A DNA stretch of 64,000 nucleotides from Populus alba (lineage: Eukaryota > Streptophyta > Magnoliopsida > Malpighiales > Salicaceae): the NCBI RefSeq assembly GCF_005239225.2, contig NC_133287.1, positions 16,620,519-16,684,518 of the forward strand, in the 5' to 3' direction. The notes beneath the pieces are model-generated. The model ran no database searches. It had not been told where the DNA came from and saw only the letters and a list, made by a program, of their open reading frames with translations. The position numbers and the translations under genes were made by a program. The number at the start of each line of letters is the position of its first letter. Position 1 is the first letter of the stretch. Positions 48,181 through 61,465 of this stretch are shown here, in pieces.

Positions 48181-49969
48181 TTATCTGAGCAATTTGATAT
48201 CAACATAACAGCAGCAGCAACAACAACAATATTATCTGCTTCCAGCTTCTTATCATGAATTAAGAACAAAATACACAAACAAAAATGGTAGAAAAAGTAG
48301 TGATTATCACATGTCATTAAGAACAGTAATATCAACATTGATGTTGAATTTAGACTTTTTTTTTTATTAGAACCTTTTTATTTTTTTAATATTCTGATAT
48401 TTTTGTTGTTGAATATTTTAAGTTAGTTCTTTTTAATTTAGAGTCTTTACTATTTTGAAATATTATAAATTTTAAAATTATTTTTAAATACTTAACATTG
48501 TGTTTGCATTTCAGGATTTAAAGTTAATTTATCTTTATATTTAAATTTAAATTATATATATTGAATTAATATTTTGAGTTATATATAGTATATAATTTCA
48601 AAATGAAATATTAAAAAGTTCAAAAAATAAAATTTATTATCTCAATAAAAAACAAAATACAATAATAGAATTGACAACCTTACAAAACTGTTTTTCGTTT
48701 TATAGAGTATTGTGAGTTTAAATCATGACTGCACCATTTTCTTTTGTTTTTATATAAAAAAAATCAGGTTTATTAACTGAAGCCTAGTAGAGGTAAGCAT
48801 AAATAGGGCCTTTAAACCAATATAAGTAATTAACGATCCAAAACTAAAAGTAATATTAAAATGAATACAAACCCATCAGTCAACTACACATTTATTATAA
48901 CAACCCTGATTTTATACATTTCTTTTATAATATATTAAAAAATTTCAATGATTTTTTTTTTATTTCTATTGAAATGTCACTAGAATCTCCCATTAACTAG
49001 AATGGTATCAAGTGATTGACTATTACAACATGTTTTTTGGGCCAACAAACCAGTATATTCTATTATCCAAAGTCTTATTAACTTCCATCAACTATTAAAC
49101 ATTCATAATAGAAAATAATCAAGACAACAAATGTGATCAAATTTTATAAAGACACGGGGCAAACTTTTTTCAAAAATTAAAAATTAAAAATAAAATTAAA
49201 TGATAAAGTTTTATCAGTGCATACAAAATATTAAATTGATGCAATAACATATGATTACTTAATAAAAAATGATCTTCTAAATATTAAATCCTAATGTACT
49301 TGAGATATTATATTGAAAACTTCACAACAATAAATGATAAATATCTACTACTTCATGTGAGGCTGAGAAACACCTGATAATAAAACAAATATAAACAATT
49401 TATTTAATGAATCATCACATTCATATATGTAATTTCATTGCTTATTAATTATAAGTTAAACTATTATTACCAAGAGCCATAATTTAATTAATTTTTGGTC
49501 ATCAAATAACTAATATTACTAGTTTTTAATAGGTAACTACTTTATTACATTCTCAGTTGTCGAACACATCAATACCATTATTTTTCAAACTAGAAAATTA
49601 ATCAATTAAAATCTCGATCATCACATACTAATATTATTAGTTTATAAACCAGGAAACTAATCAATTAAAAATTCCAGCCGTGACGCCATATATCGAGCCA
49701 TGGCTGTTTAGTAATCTATCGAGAAAAAAAAGTTACGAGGGAAGGGTGGCAATGGGCTGTAGTTTTTGGAGGTGTCCATGTGACTGCTATGGAAACAAAG
49801 AAATGCATTTTTTAGGAGGCAGCAACGCGTCGAAGGAATTTGATAGGAGATGTCAGAAGGTTGGTCAAGGAAATCATAGTTGCTAACGATGGAGATGCTC
49901 ACAGCATAATGAAACTAACAGAGCTAAATGCATATGGATGTGACCTGTTTGGGAGAAAAGCGCCTTTAA
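48181..49969. other. AT-rich gene-free stretch
   Basis: No gene was recognised. A less AT-rich island at about 49670-49945 carries overlapping short ORFs (68 and 64 codons) without domains. It may be a decayed exon fragment. Confidence 0.4.
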
Positions 49970-51700
49970 CAAAATTAAATTTTTTTTTTCTTGAAATTAA
50001 TATGTTTTTGATGTTTTTAAATTATTTTGATGTGCTGATCTCAAAAATAATTTTAAAAAAATAAATAATATTATTGACATACTTTTCTAAATAAAAAAAT
50101 ACTTTAAAAAGCTACCATAATCATATTTCTAAAAACGCTCGTATAGAAAATCCTAGATACACAGGACCAGGAAGGCTTTTTCGGCATAATTTGGGCTCGT
50201 GGATTAGAGGGTTTGCAATAAATGCATGTGTTTCTACTTTGATTTGATTTGAGGTACGTGTATTTTAATTAATTTAATAATTATAAAAATTTTAAATAAT
50301 TTAAAAGAATTTAAATTTATAATTATTAAAAAATAAATTTAAATTCTGATCTGAATATTTATATCCCAAGATCTTTTAAACAGGAATTGGGAGGTTGGAT
50401 TTCTAAGAAGAAAATGTTATAGGATATCCGTCGTACAAGAAAACCGTTGTTTAGGAGAATTGGATTATTAACAACCCACCTGAGTGTCTTTATTTAGTAT
50501 TGTGTTATGACCTAATTAATTGATTTTGTTTTATGCTTGGTTAATTTAATTTAAGGCTATAAGCCCTGATAAAAAAAAAAAAAAAAAACTATATTTGTTG
50601 ACAACAACATCATATGCTTACCTATTTTATTTATTTTAAAATGTAATTGTAATTATTTTTTAAAATATTTTTTATTCAGAAATATATTAAAATAATATAT
50701 ATTTTTTATTTTTTTAAAAATTATTTTTTATATTAACATATTAAAATAATCTAAAAATACTAAAATAATATTAATTTAAAATAAAAAAAATGAAAATTCA
50801 ATACGACCAATCAATTATACCTGACCATGCTTTCATTCACCTTTTTCTATCTATTGCTCCATCTTCATTAGCAGAATGCGAACCATACACATATCGAATA
50901 AATATAGAACTTCAAAGAGTTAAAATTCAAATTGATAATCATAGTCATTATCACAAGGAGCTGATGGATTATACAAAGAAGTTTTATTTTCTTATCTACT
51001 TAATCAATTATTTTTTGAAGATAGTTTTTTTTTTCTATTTTACAAATAAAGATAATATAAACAAGGAAAAATGAATTTTTTTTATTAACGTGAATGTCTG
51101 GATGAGCTTGCATATATCTCGATTAATTTTATAAATTCTAAAATTAATAACCATATAAATTTTCTAATGACTTTAAAATTTACAAAACTTTAATCAATAA
51201 CTTTTAAAAAGTAAATATAAAACCTGCATTTATTCAACTACACATTTTAATGATCAAGGAGCTTCTTTTCTCAACGTCTTTTAGTTAATTTATTTTTTCA
51301 ATACATAATGTTTGTATAAAAGGTATGTCTCTAGCATTATTTATAAATAAGATTTCGTTTTAATTAATATATAATTTGACTAGCGATTGACCATGAATTT
51401 TTCACGCGGGTAAAAAGGATGCACATGCAAAGGACAATAAAGGATTTCATTTCCCGGGTATTCTAGAGAGAGAGAGAGGGGGGGGGGTTGTTTGTTAAAA
51501 AAAGAAAATAATATTATCCATCACTGCTAATCTGAAGGCAATGTGTTTAGTTGCTATTTTTAAAATATTTTTAAATAAAAAAATATCACATTAACTTTTT
51601 TTATATTTTTTAATTATTTTAATGTGTTAATATCAAAACATAAAAAATTTTAAAAAATCATTTTGATATATTTTTAAATAAAAAATAATTATAAAAATAA
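49970..51700. repeat. Three dispersed AT-rich repeat copies with gene-free spacers
   Basis: Copies lie at about 49970-50150 (-, core 'ttattttgatgtgctgatct'), 50640-50790 (+) and 51540-51700 (-). Between them is AT-rich DNA with an A run near 50571 and a GA/G-rich tract at about 51465-51488. A 94-codon ORF (50790-51074) starts in repeat sequence and has no domain. Confidence 0.55.
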
Positions 51701-52140
51701 CACTTTGTATTATAATATTTAAAATACTTACATGATACTTTAAATATTGATATTCATGATCAGCCTCCCTAATATATATTTTATAAAATCAAACCCTATT
51801 CATTTAAATTAATTACTTAATAATGACCAATTCCTTCCATTCACTTATATTTATAAATATGGAAGCATAAATTGGAAGGAAGGAGATGGATAAAGGAGCT
51901 TGATCCATCACAAATCGGGGGGAAAAAAAAGTGTTCCAGATTAACTAAAAATGAAGTAAAAGGACTGAATCGACTAAAAAACAAAACCCCAGTAATCAAC
52001 ATGTTTTTTTTTATTCAAAATATTAAAAACGCTTCACTATGTGGAAGTAAAAATTCCTCAATGCCAATAATAATCCACAGAAATGGAGCGCATCTCCCTC
52101 ACTCACTAACTAAAAAAAAAACCCTCAAAATCAATCACGA
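51701..52140. other. Presumed promoter and leader of SWI3D
   Basis: No clear TATA box was assigned. An ORF at 51872-52336 runs into SWI3D exon 1 in another frame and is a shadow. Confidence 0.4.
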
Positions 52141-55100
52141 ATGGAGGAGAAACCGGCGGGGAGCTTTGCCGACTCGCCGGCGTCATTTGAACCGGCAACT
52201 TCAAGGCGCCGGGCTGGAGGGCACAAAAGGAAAGCAAATCCACTTTCAAACTCTCTCTCCTCGCCTCTACCATCGAAACGACTCACTCGCGAGAAAGCTG
52301 GAATTTCTAATCTCTCGATCCATAACGGTCCGTTGACTAGAGCGAGACAAATCCCTAGCATCTTGGCTTCTTTGGCGCCTTCAGCAGGCGTGAAGATCGA
52401 ACAGAAGGTAGTTGCGGCGGTGCCGGATGCTGCTGCGGTGGTGGAGGAGGAGAGGAGGGGTAGGGTGGAGGAATTGCAAGCAGAAATTGAAGCAGAGTTT
52501 GAGGTTATTAGATCTCGTGATTCTAATGCTCATGTTGTGCCTAGTCATTGTGGTAAGTGGTGGAAGTTTAAATTCCTGTGTGTTTTCTGGGAAAATTTTG
52601 TTAATTTGAGTCTGGTTTCTGAGAAAATGTGAATTTTGAGGTTTTGGTGTATGTATTGGCTGCAGTTATGAGAATTCTTGAATTTCAGGGTTTTTTAGGT
52701 CAAGTTTTGTGCCTTTTGTACTGTTGTTCATGAATTGAGAATGTGAGAAATTCTGCGTTTTGTTTATGTGGAAATTTTAAAATTCTTGTGAAAATTAAGT
52801 GAGCGAATTGTTTAGTCGAGACAGAAAATGAGTTTTTGGTTTCGTCCCTTTTGGATTACAGGTTGGTTTTCATGGACACAAATTCACTCGCTTGAGGAGC
52901 GTTTACTGCCTTCATTCTTTAATGGGAAGTCCCAAAGCCGGACACCTGACACCTATTTAGATATACGTAATTGGATTATGAAGAAGTTTCATGCAAATCC
53001 AAACAATCTTATTGAAGTGAAAGATTTATCAGAACTTGAAGTTTCAGACTCAGAAGCGAGGCAAGAGGTGTTAGAGTTCTTGGACTATTGGGGATTAATT
53101 AACTTTCATCCATTACAATTAGATTCTGTTACAAACGCCGATGGTGATGGAGCAGCAAAGAAAGATTTGTCACTTGAAAAGTTGTTTCGCTTTGAAGCCA
53201 TTCAAACATGTCCACCTGTTGTTACTAAACCTAACTTCACAGCTCCAACTACACCATCTAGATTGTTTCCTGAGTCGGCAATTGCTGAAGAGTTGGCTAA
53301 GCTTGAGGGGCCATCTGTTGAGTACCACTGCAATTCTTGTTCAGCTGATTGCTCGCGCAAGCGCTATCATTGCCAGAAGGAGGTTGGTTCTTCCCTAGAA
53401 TTTGTTGGTTTTAGAGGATGTTTGGCGCTGCGGTTCAACCGCAGTTTTGCAAATTATTTAAAACGTTTTTTTGCTTAAATTATTTTTTTTATATGTTTTT
53501 CGATCGTTTTAATATGCTAATATTAAAAATAATTTTTTTTAAAAAAAGAAAATAATATTATATGCATTTCCAATCGAAAAATACTTTGAATCTCTACCAT
53601 TGTCCTAAACACTCCCTTAATCCTGCACCATTTGAATTCAATTGTTTGTGAAGTACAGAATCTCTCTTAGTAAGTAGCTTGGATCTAAAAGAGGATAGAA
53701 GCACATGCCAAATGTTAGTTTTTTACAGATTATACAACAGTGATATGATACATGAAATGGGGCTACAGATGCTTGCCAAATTTTAGTTTCTCCCATTTTT
53801 TACTCTTTTATATATTGCATTCTTTCTAATTTTATTCCTTTTGGACAGGCAGATTATGATTTATGTGCCGATTGCTTTAATAATAGAAAGTTTGGCTCAA
53901 ACATGTCCTCATCAGATTTTATTCTCATGGAGCCTGCTGAGGCTGCTGGTGTAAGTGGTGGAAAGTGGACAGATCAAGAGACTCTACTTCTTCTTGAAGC
54001 ATTGGAACTCTATAAAGAAAACTGGAATGAGATTGCAGAACATGTTGCCACAAAAACAAAGGCTCAGTGTATATTGCACTTTGTTCAAATGCCAATTGAG
54101 GATGCCTTTTTTGACTGCGCCAATGATATGGATGGCACCTCTAAAGAAACAGCAGATGCTGATGCAACCATTGATGACACATCTGCCCCTAAAGATGTCC
54201 ATGATACAAGTGAGAGTAAAACAGGTGCTGATGAGGATCAACAACTGACTGTGCCAATGGAAGAAGCTTCAAAACCAGAAGATACGAGTGGAGTAAAAGT
54301 TTGTCAGGGAGGTGAGGTGATTAATGGTCAGGAAACTTCAAAATCAGAAGATGTCAGTGGAGTGAAGGCTGGTGAGGAAATGGGTGAAAATATTGCACTC
54401 AGGGCTCTTACAGAAGCATTTGAAGCTGTTGGCTATTCCCCAACTCCTGAAAACCGACTTTCATTTTCTGAAGTTGGAAATCCTGTCATGGCTTTGGTAA
54501 GTTGAATGTTAGCATGCAGAAAACAATGTGATTTACTTCAAAAGTTTTTATTTGCAGATAAAAGTATATAAAGGATTAACCTTGAGGCTTATGGCATTGT
54601 ATGCGTTAGCATGTTAAAAAACGCAGCTAATATCATTCAACTGATGGGTTCCTTTCTTCTATAGGCATCGTTTCTGGCAAGATTGGTGGGACCTGATGTC
54701 GCTACTGCTTCAGCCTGCAGTTCTTTGAAATCCTTGTCTAGCAATTCTCCTGGCATGCAGCTGGCATCAAGGCATTGCTTTCTCCTGGAAGATCCACCAG
54801 ATGAGAGAAAGAAACCATCTTTCAGTGATTGGTATGTGAACTTTTACTGGAACTTAATTTTCTTTGCAATTCCTGGGTCTGTGTCTTATGCGAGTAAGAG
54901 ATTTGCAGTGTTGCTACTGAAATGGCTGATCAGGATGCTCTAAAGGACAAGCAGGAGGGAAAAAGCCAGAAAGGGAATAGCCCTACCTCAGGTATAGACA
55001 AAAAAGATTTGTCAGATGATTACAGTGACAAGAAAGTTGAAGACTCCATTCCTGAAGAGAAGAAACCTCTGGATTCTTCAAAAGGTGAATTCCCAGATAA

Positions 55101-56719
55101 AGTAGATGTTGTAAACGGAGGAGAGATAGTGGTTACTCAGGAGGAAGTTGAACCTGGTAGATCAAAGGAATCTAGCAATTCAGAGTTACCTAAGGACCAC
55201 ACACCAAGTATTGTAAAGGAATCAGATGAGATACCGCCCAAGTCAGGGTGTCCACCAAGCTCCGGGAAGGAACCACTGGAAGTATCTTCAGCTGAAGAGC
55301 ATTCTCAGCTTACAGAGGTGGCTAAGGATGTGGATATGGTGTCAAATTTGAAGCCTCCAGAAAAGAATGGGCGTTCTCAATCATTGTCAGTTGATGAACC
55401 CTCTCAAGCTGTTGATGTGTCAAAGGACGTGGACATGGTGTCTGATTCTCTGCCTGCAGACAACAATGGGTCACAGCAACCAGTGAAATCAAATGCAACA
55501 GGAGAGCAGTCTCAAACTACAGAGGCAACAGCTGATGTAGACATGTCATCTTCACAGCCTTCAGAAGTGAACGAGCCCTCAAATCCAAAGGTTGAAAGTG
55601 GAGCCACTGCAGGTCCTCCCTCCTCTCCCTCCCTCTCTCTCTGTGCGTGCTTGTGGTTAGATTTGGGGAGGAAATATGTATGTTCTAAAGGGATCGTGGA
55701 TATGATTGAAAATAAATGACTGGGATGGAGTTCAGTGGGCATCTAATTCAGTGGGCATTTAATGTTTGTAGAAAGTCTTGTCAGTGGTTATGGTTAGAGA
55801 GAGAAAGAAACAGTGATGTATTCTCAAAGCTTTAACTGGATAAGTTCAGGAATTTTGCAAATTATTCTGGGTGCATGCTAAAACTTGTATATCATTCTTT
55901 TGCATCATCTGCACTTGAATTGAGCATCAAAGGAGGTCTATTCGAGATCTTGGTGGGAGAATTTTTGACACCATGGTGCTTCTGATGTGCAATGGTTATT
56001 TTGATTTTTTGGCTGGGAGATTTTTTCCATTATGATTGCATGTTCTTAATTTTTCTGTCCCTTTGCAGATGAGGTTCCAAAAGACAGCAAGAAAGAGAAG
56101 CCTGATAGTGAAGTGATTAAAGATGACAATAACATTGATAAACTGAAGCGTGCTGCAGTTTCAGCTCTCTCAGCAGCAGCAGTGAAGGCAAAACTTCTTG
56201 CAAACCAGGAAGAGGACCAAATTCGGGAACTTGCTGCCTCATTGATTGAGAAGCAGGTATTTCTACAGCCCAGTTGGCTTTCTATGCTGTATTCTATCAT
56301 TGTCCATAGAAGTGTGACCTTGTGGATGATTCCATATGTTGCAGTTACTTAAGTTGGAAACCAAGCTGGCTTTCTTTAATGAAATGGATAGTGTAATAAT
56401 GAGGGTGAGGGAGCAACTGGACAGGTCAAGGCAGAGACTTTACCAAGAACGAGCTCAGATAATTGCAGCCCGACTTGGTTTACCACCTTCATCTAGAGCA
56501 ATGCCACAATCATTACCTTCCAACAGAATTGCAATGAACTATGCAAACACGTTTCCGAGACCACCAATGAACATGGCTGCCCAAAGGCCACCAATTTCAA
56601 CACCGATGGGTACATTGGTTCCTACCCCTTCTGGAACATTTGTGTCAACAACGACTACAGCAGGAAATTCAATTCGGCCTTCTAGTCAGGACAAAATTTC
56701 TTCAATTGGAACAAAGTAG
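52141..56719 (+). CDS. SWI3D: SWI/SNF chromatin-remodelling complex subunit SWI3D
   Basis: Core subunit of the plant SWI/SNF remodelling complex in the nucleus, 1004 aa (Arabidopsis SWI3D is close to this). CDS join: 52141-52552, 52862-53382, 53849-54496, 54665-54831, 54909-55612, 56069-56256, 56345-56719; all junctions are GT-AG and in frame. The N-terminus is basic and disordered with 'GPLTRARQIPSIL'. The SWIRM domain starts at 'HCGWFSWTQIHSLEERLLPS' (about 136) and ends near 'FLDYWGLINFHP'. The ZZ zinc finger 'YHCNSCSADCSRKRYHC' with 'DLCADCF' spans about 292-321 and sets SWI3D apart from SWI3A-C. The SANT domain ('GKWTDQETLLLLEALELYKE') is at about 349-400. A long acidic Ser-rich region follows, then a coiled coil (about 830-920) that supports dimerisation. 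The tail is Pro/Thr-rich. Intron 2 carries a repeat insertion. Confidence 0.95.
53410..53610 (-). repeat. AT-rich repeat copy inside SWI3D intron 2
   Basis: Minus-orientation copy with core 'cgttttaatatgctaatatt'. It begins about 30 bp after the donor at 53383 and has edges 'tttggcgctgcggtt' and 'tgtcctaaacactccc', both typical of the family. Confidence 0.65.
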
Positions 56720-58109
56720 TCTTTCCTCAGAATGCGTGTGAATAGAACTGCATTGATTCTTATACCCAGTCAGCTATGACTAGTTTTATCAAGTGAGTGC
56801 TCGTTTCTGTGTTTTACTGACTCGCGTTGTTGCATTTGATATCCTGTCACAGTTCCATCTCATAGCTGTATAACGTGAATTTCGTTTTACTTGCATGTCC
56901 AAAGCCACCTAAAAATACTTATTTTCTGCTCCTGTTTCTTCTGTATCTTAGCAGTGTAGAGACTTGACTAAGCTCTAATACCTTTTTCCATCTGTTATGC
57001 AGTTAATTTTTTGGAAGGTCATGAGGGCGCAGTTTGTCTCCTGTTGCGGTACTATTACTGTGCAGCAAGTATGTGTCCTATATTAGATGGCATTTCGTGC
57101 TCTGCAGTCTCCTGGGAAAAAAAGGGCTGGTGTCTTTTGCAATCTTCTCGTTTGAAGCACTATTGTCACTGTAATTAAAAAAAAAAAAAAAGTGGGGATG
57201 GAGCTTTACTAGTAACTCCACGGTATATTGCAAGAGCATTGGACCCATTCATCTCAACTCAGAATTATGTGAGAATGAAAAGCATGATGACTTGTACCGT
57301 GAGATTTTGCTGATGGTTGAATTCATAAAAGTATCTTCTAAATGTTAGACATAGATAACTAGCATGACTTCTCTCTTGTAGGCCGTCCGATCTAAGAAAA
57401 AGATAATTGGGATTCACAAATTGATGCAGATGCTTCCACGTGATCTACGTTTCTGTTCGGTATAGGTTTAACAGAATTTGGGAGTGTGGTCTATGGGAGT
57501 GAGCGGTTGTTTTTCAAATAATTTTTCATGCTGAAAAAGCATGTCTCAGCACATCAAAATGATCTAGAAAATACAAACCGAACTAGCATTGATTTTTTGC
57601 AAAAAACGACCACAGTGCCAACAGCTTCTAAATGTGTAGTGCAGTGTTCCAGTTGATCACGGGTTATGTTGTTAGGAATATAGCAATTGGTATTTAAAAA
57701 TATATTAAAATAATATTTTTTTAATCTTTTTAAAATTATTTTTAACAAATATAAAAAAGTTTAATTTTAAACAAAGAGAATTCAAATTTTGAAAAACCGC
57801 ATTCCTAAAATCCAGGACAAACTTAAATTTTAAAAGTTCCTCGAAACAAGTATCTTGATTGAAAAGGTAAGCATCTTGTAATAGTAACATGACGAGATCG
57901 CTTTGTGCCCGGAAAGAAATCAAACATAAGATGAACAAATCATAGCAGTTTTTACACAAAAGGCACCACGTCCAACACTAAGGGGCGGGTTTTTCCCACA
58001 AACATGTAATTTACAGTCTCGATATAACAATAAGAATGGCTAAAATCAGCGCAATTGTTTGTAGCAATAGTAAAGATCATTTATTGCTGCCGAAGAAACA
58101 GGCTATAAT
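56720..58109. other. Convergent intergenic region between SWI3D and Rab7
   Basis: Holds both 3' UTRs. A 15-base A run occurs near 57178. A plus-orientation AT-rich repeat copy lies at 57480-57615 (core 'ctcagcacatcaaaatgatc'), with more repeat-like sequence at 57690-57760. No gene. Confidence 0.5.
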
Positions 58110-60315
58110 TTAGCACTCGCATCCCGTTGACCTAGGCTGACTGCTGCTTCCAACATCAATGGTGTCTGGCAAGTATCTTCATGCCACAAAATTTGCCACG
58201 GGAAACAGAAAAGTCGAGTGACATCAGTAGTAATTAACATTGTTCAATAAGATAACAGACAGATTATTCAATGTTTAAGAAAAACGAAGTTGTAGCTGTT
58301 AACAAGTCAAGATGCATTGCTTTTATATGGTCATCGAATCAAATATTCTGCACTCTTACAGGCTAATTGCTCAACAAAATGAGGAAGCATTGCAGTTTAA
58401 CGTCGAACTCTAATGATATAAGAAATTTATCAGACTAGTCAATGTCATTCACTAAAAGCGTAATAGAGGATGAGCCGTGCAAATGGATATGGTTATTTTT
58501 TTAAACTTACATTTCTTCCTCTTCTCCACTCTTCAGGGCATTCTTTGCTATGCATTGGAAAGCTTCCTCCACATTAACACCTTCCTTGGCAGAGGTCTCA
58601 AAGTAAGGGATATTCCCTTTCGAAGCACACCATGCCCGTGCCTTTTTCTCTGAAACCTGCAAATCACAAGAAGCATTTGTTTTTCTACAGAACGAAAAAT
58701 AGAAACAGGGGGGGTTTTGTTTGACACGCTCAAAGCACATACCACTCTGCTATTCCCACCATCCACATCGACCTTGTTTCCAAGAACAACAAATGGGAAA
58801 TTCTCTGGGTCTGAAGGACTTGCCTGCAAAAAGTTTCTCAAATTATTGTCACAAATCAACATCAACTAAGAAAATCATGGATTTTGTTAGATATGCTTTT
58901 ATGCAAGATTGAAAATAAGTAAAGGAATACCTGAATGAGGAATTCTTCCCTCCAATTATTAAGATTGTCAAAAGATTTCATCGAATTGACATCATATACA
59001 AGGACACAACAATCAGCACCACGATAGAAAGCAACACCAAGGCTTTGGAATCTTTCCTGCCCAGCAGTATCCCAAATCTGCCAAAATAAAAGGAGGCATG
59101 ATAAATGTTTGGGTACAGCAAAACAGTCAAGGAGTTAGAGACACATAGGAAGATTGACTCGTAATCCAATGGCATATTTGGCAATCCCAAGAATTTTTTG
59201 TGCCTGCTATAATGCATGGAGACTTGCAGAGAATAAACAATAATCAGTTTTGGAACAAGCAGAATGACAACCTAATGTTGTAGGGCACAAAAAGCAGGCA
59301 GTAATCAATATGGGAAGCATTTCCACAAAGTGGTAGGAGCAGTGATCAACTTAGACCCCATTTGAAATCCAATTAACACCAAATTCTATGTGAACTTTAT
59401 AATAAATTCCAACGACATGTATTCTATTAAGGATAATATGGTGAATTCTGTTCAATTCAAATCATTTTCATTTTGCACTCACAAACTACCAAACTAAATC
59501 ACAGCACCATTCCAATTCAGCACACCGTGATGTGAAATAGAATTTTGCATTGTCAGTCTAACTTCATTTAAAGTCTAATCACCAAGTTGATAGGTTGACT
59601 TGCAATCAACAAACAAAAGACAAGTAAGCACATAAAAAAACTCACCTAACAACTCTTTAAAGTTTAAACACTTCACTACATTACCGAAATCCAACTCAAA
59701 CCAACAATATAAACTAGCACTACCAACCTGTAAAGTGAAGAGCCTATCTTCAAACTGAACTTCCTTAGTCAAAAAATCCGCTCCAATTGTCGCCTTGTAT
59801 TGATTGCTAAACTTCTTATTTACATATCTAAAATCATTACGTCAAAGGGAAAACCCCCAAAAAAACAGTATACACGTGTAACATTGCAATGCAGATTTTA
59901 TTTTCTACTACAAAATAATTACTGATGAGATAACCGCGAGGTTTGAAGGATACTGATTCATCAAAGAGGTCTTTCCTACCCTGCAGATCGCAAACAAACT
60001 ATATTACTTCATTGAAAATAATCTAAAACAGCCACAAAAATTCAAAGTTATTCAGAAATACATCAGTTATTAAAAAAAATCTAAGAAATTGCGAGTATAT
60101 GAGAATTAAAATAACATATAATTCAACCAACCAGATAAAAAGTTTTACTGATCAAATTGAAATTTAGGATCTGCAAAAATCAGCCTAATTTTACAAGCAA
60201 ACCCTAGAGTTCAGAATCGAACAGAAATATAGAGAGAGAAAGAGGCAGGTGAGGTGACTGACCCGCTGTCGCCGAGGATGATAACCTTCAAGAGAGTTCT
60301 TCTACGGGAAGGCAT
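58110..60315 (-). CDS. RABG3F: Rab7-type small GTPase (RABG3 group)
   Basis: Rab7 GTPase of 206 aa that controls fusion of late endosomes with the vacuole. CDS is the complement of seven exons: 60315-60263, 59980-59954, 59827-59728, 59077-58931, 58823-58743, 58656-58511, 58176-58110. The GTP-binding motifs are complete: GDSGVGKTS (15-23), effector loop 'YKATIGADF', WDTAGQ with Gln67, NKVD (125-128) and ETSAK (156-160). The C-terminal CEC (204-206) is the double geranylgeranylation site. The tail '[20 protein letters not shown]' resembles Arabidopsis RABG3f most, so the symbol is a best guess within RABG3. The donor of intron 6 (AT|GTAAGT) contains an in-frame TAA, so an unspliced reading ends prematurely at EEEEM. 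Confidence 0.95.
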
Positions 60316-61465
60316 CTTTGTTTTAACCGATCGATCTGTGTGTTAGGTTTCTGAAAATTAGAAGAGAAGGAAAGAGATTAAATAGCTGCTTTTCTCTTTT
60401 TGTCTGTGCACTGCGTAAGAGCACCAAGTAGATACTCTCTGTGTGTTAAATACTCCTACAACGGAGGAGAAGGGGGAGTTTCTTTTAAGTTCTGATGAGA
60501 CGGTCGGACTTTTCTAGTTTATTAGGCTGCTTGGTCACGGAAAGCTGGTAGTGACCTGTAATTTATGGAATCAAATTGATTATTTTTTTTATTATTATTT
60601 TGTTTTGGAACGGCTGTGTGTATGATATTTTAATATATAAAGTGCTTTTTAATTAATAATGGATTAAAATAATATATTTTAATATTAATATATTAATATA
60701 TTAAAATCATCTAAAAATATTTTAAAGTAATTATTTAATGTTTTGAAAATAAATACTTATTTAAGGTTTATTTGACACTCCGGATATAGAATGACCATCG
60801 TTTTAAAAAATTATTTGGTTTTAATTGGCTAAACTTATTTTTCATCTTAGAACATGATAAGAACTTGAGTTTAAAAAATCTATAATTTATTGCTTTTTTA
60901 AAAAATATCTTTTTTCAAACCATAAATATAAAAACTTCTACAATATTAAACACATATTTAATCATTTATAAAGAATTTATTTTAAAAATTATTTAAAAAG
61001 TTTTCATGATCAAATTCTTGGTCTAATGATCAACTCACAACTTAACAAAACCAAGCAAGAGGACTTCAATTATTATTTTTAATTCAAAACAATGTTATTT
61101 TTATCTAAAAAGCTAAAATAATACTGTTTTGAAATAAAATTAAATTAATTCATTGTCACATAAATTAACATGATAAAATCAACCACTCGCCACTCTTAAT
61201 TATAAGGTAGTGTGTTGGTTACTGTTATGTTCACCTGTTACTCTTAAACAAAAAAGGATGGAGATGGTGTAAATAGAAATGTGTTTGGTTTAAGATATAG
61301 AGACATAAAAATAAATATGTTTCTGTGATAGTTTTGGAGATAATTTATATATTTCTAAAACAAGAAGATTCAAAGGGGACATGTCCTGGAAATAATAATT
61401 ATTACTTTTTTATTAATAAAATATCATTGTAAAAAACCTTTTAATTTCAAAATTATCAAACTAAG
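60316..61465. other. Rab7 promoter and gene-free DNA
   Basis: The first ~200 bp should contain the Rab7 leader and promoter. A degenerate AT-rich repeat lies at about 60600-60765. The rest is AT-rich without genes. Confidence 0.45.

Noticed and set aside
50790..51074. 94-codon plus ORF
   Set aside because: It starts in AT-rich repeat sequence and ends in a Phe/Lys-rich stretch, with no known family.
51872..52336. 154-codon ORF overlapping the start of SWI3D
   Set aside because: It uses a different frame from SWI3D exon 1 and its first part is leader DNA; no domain.
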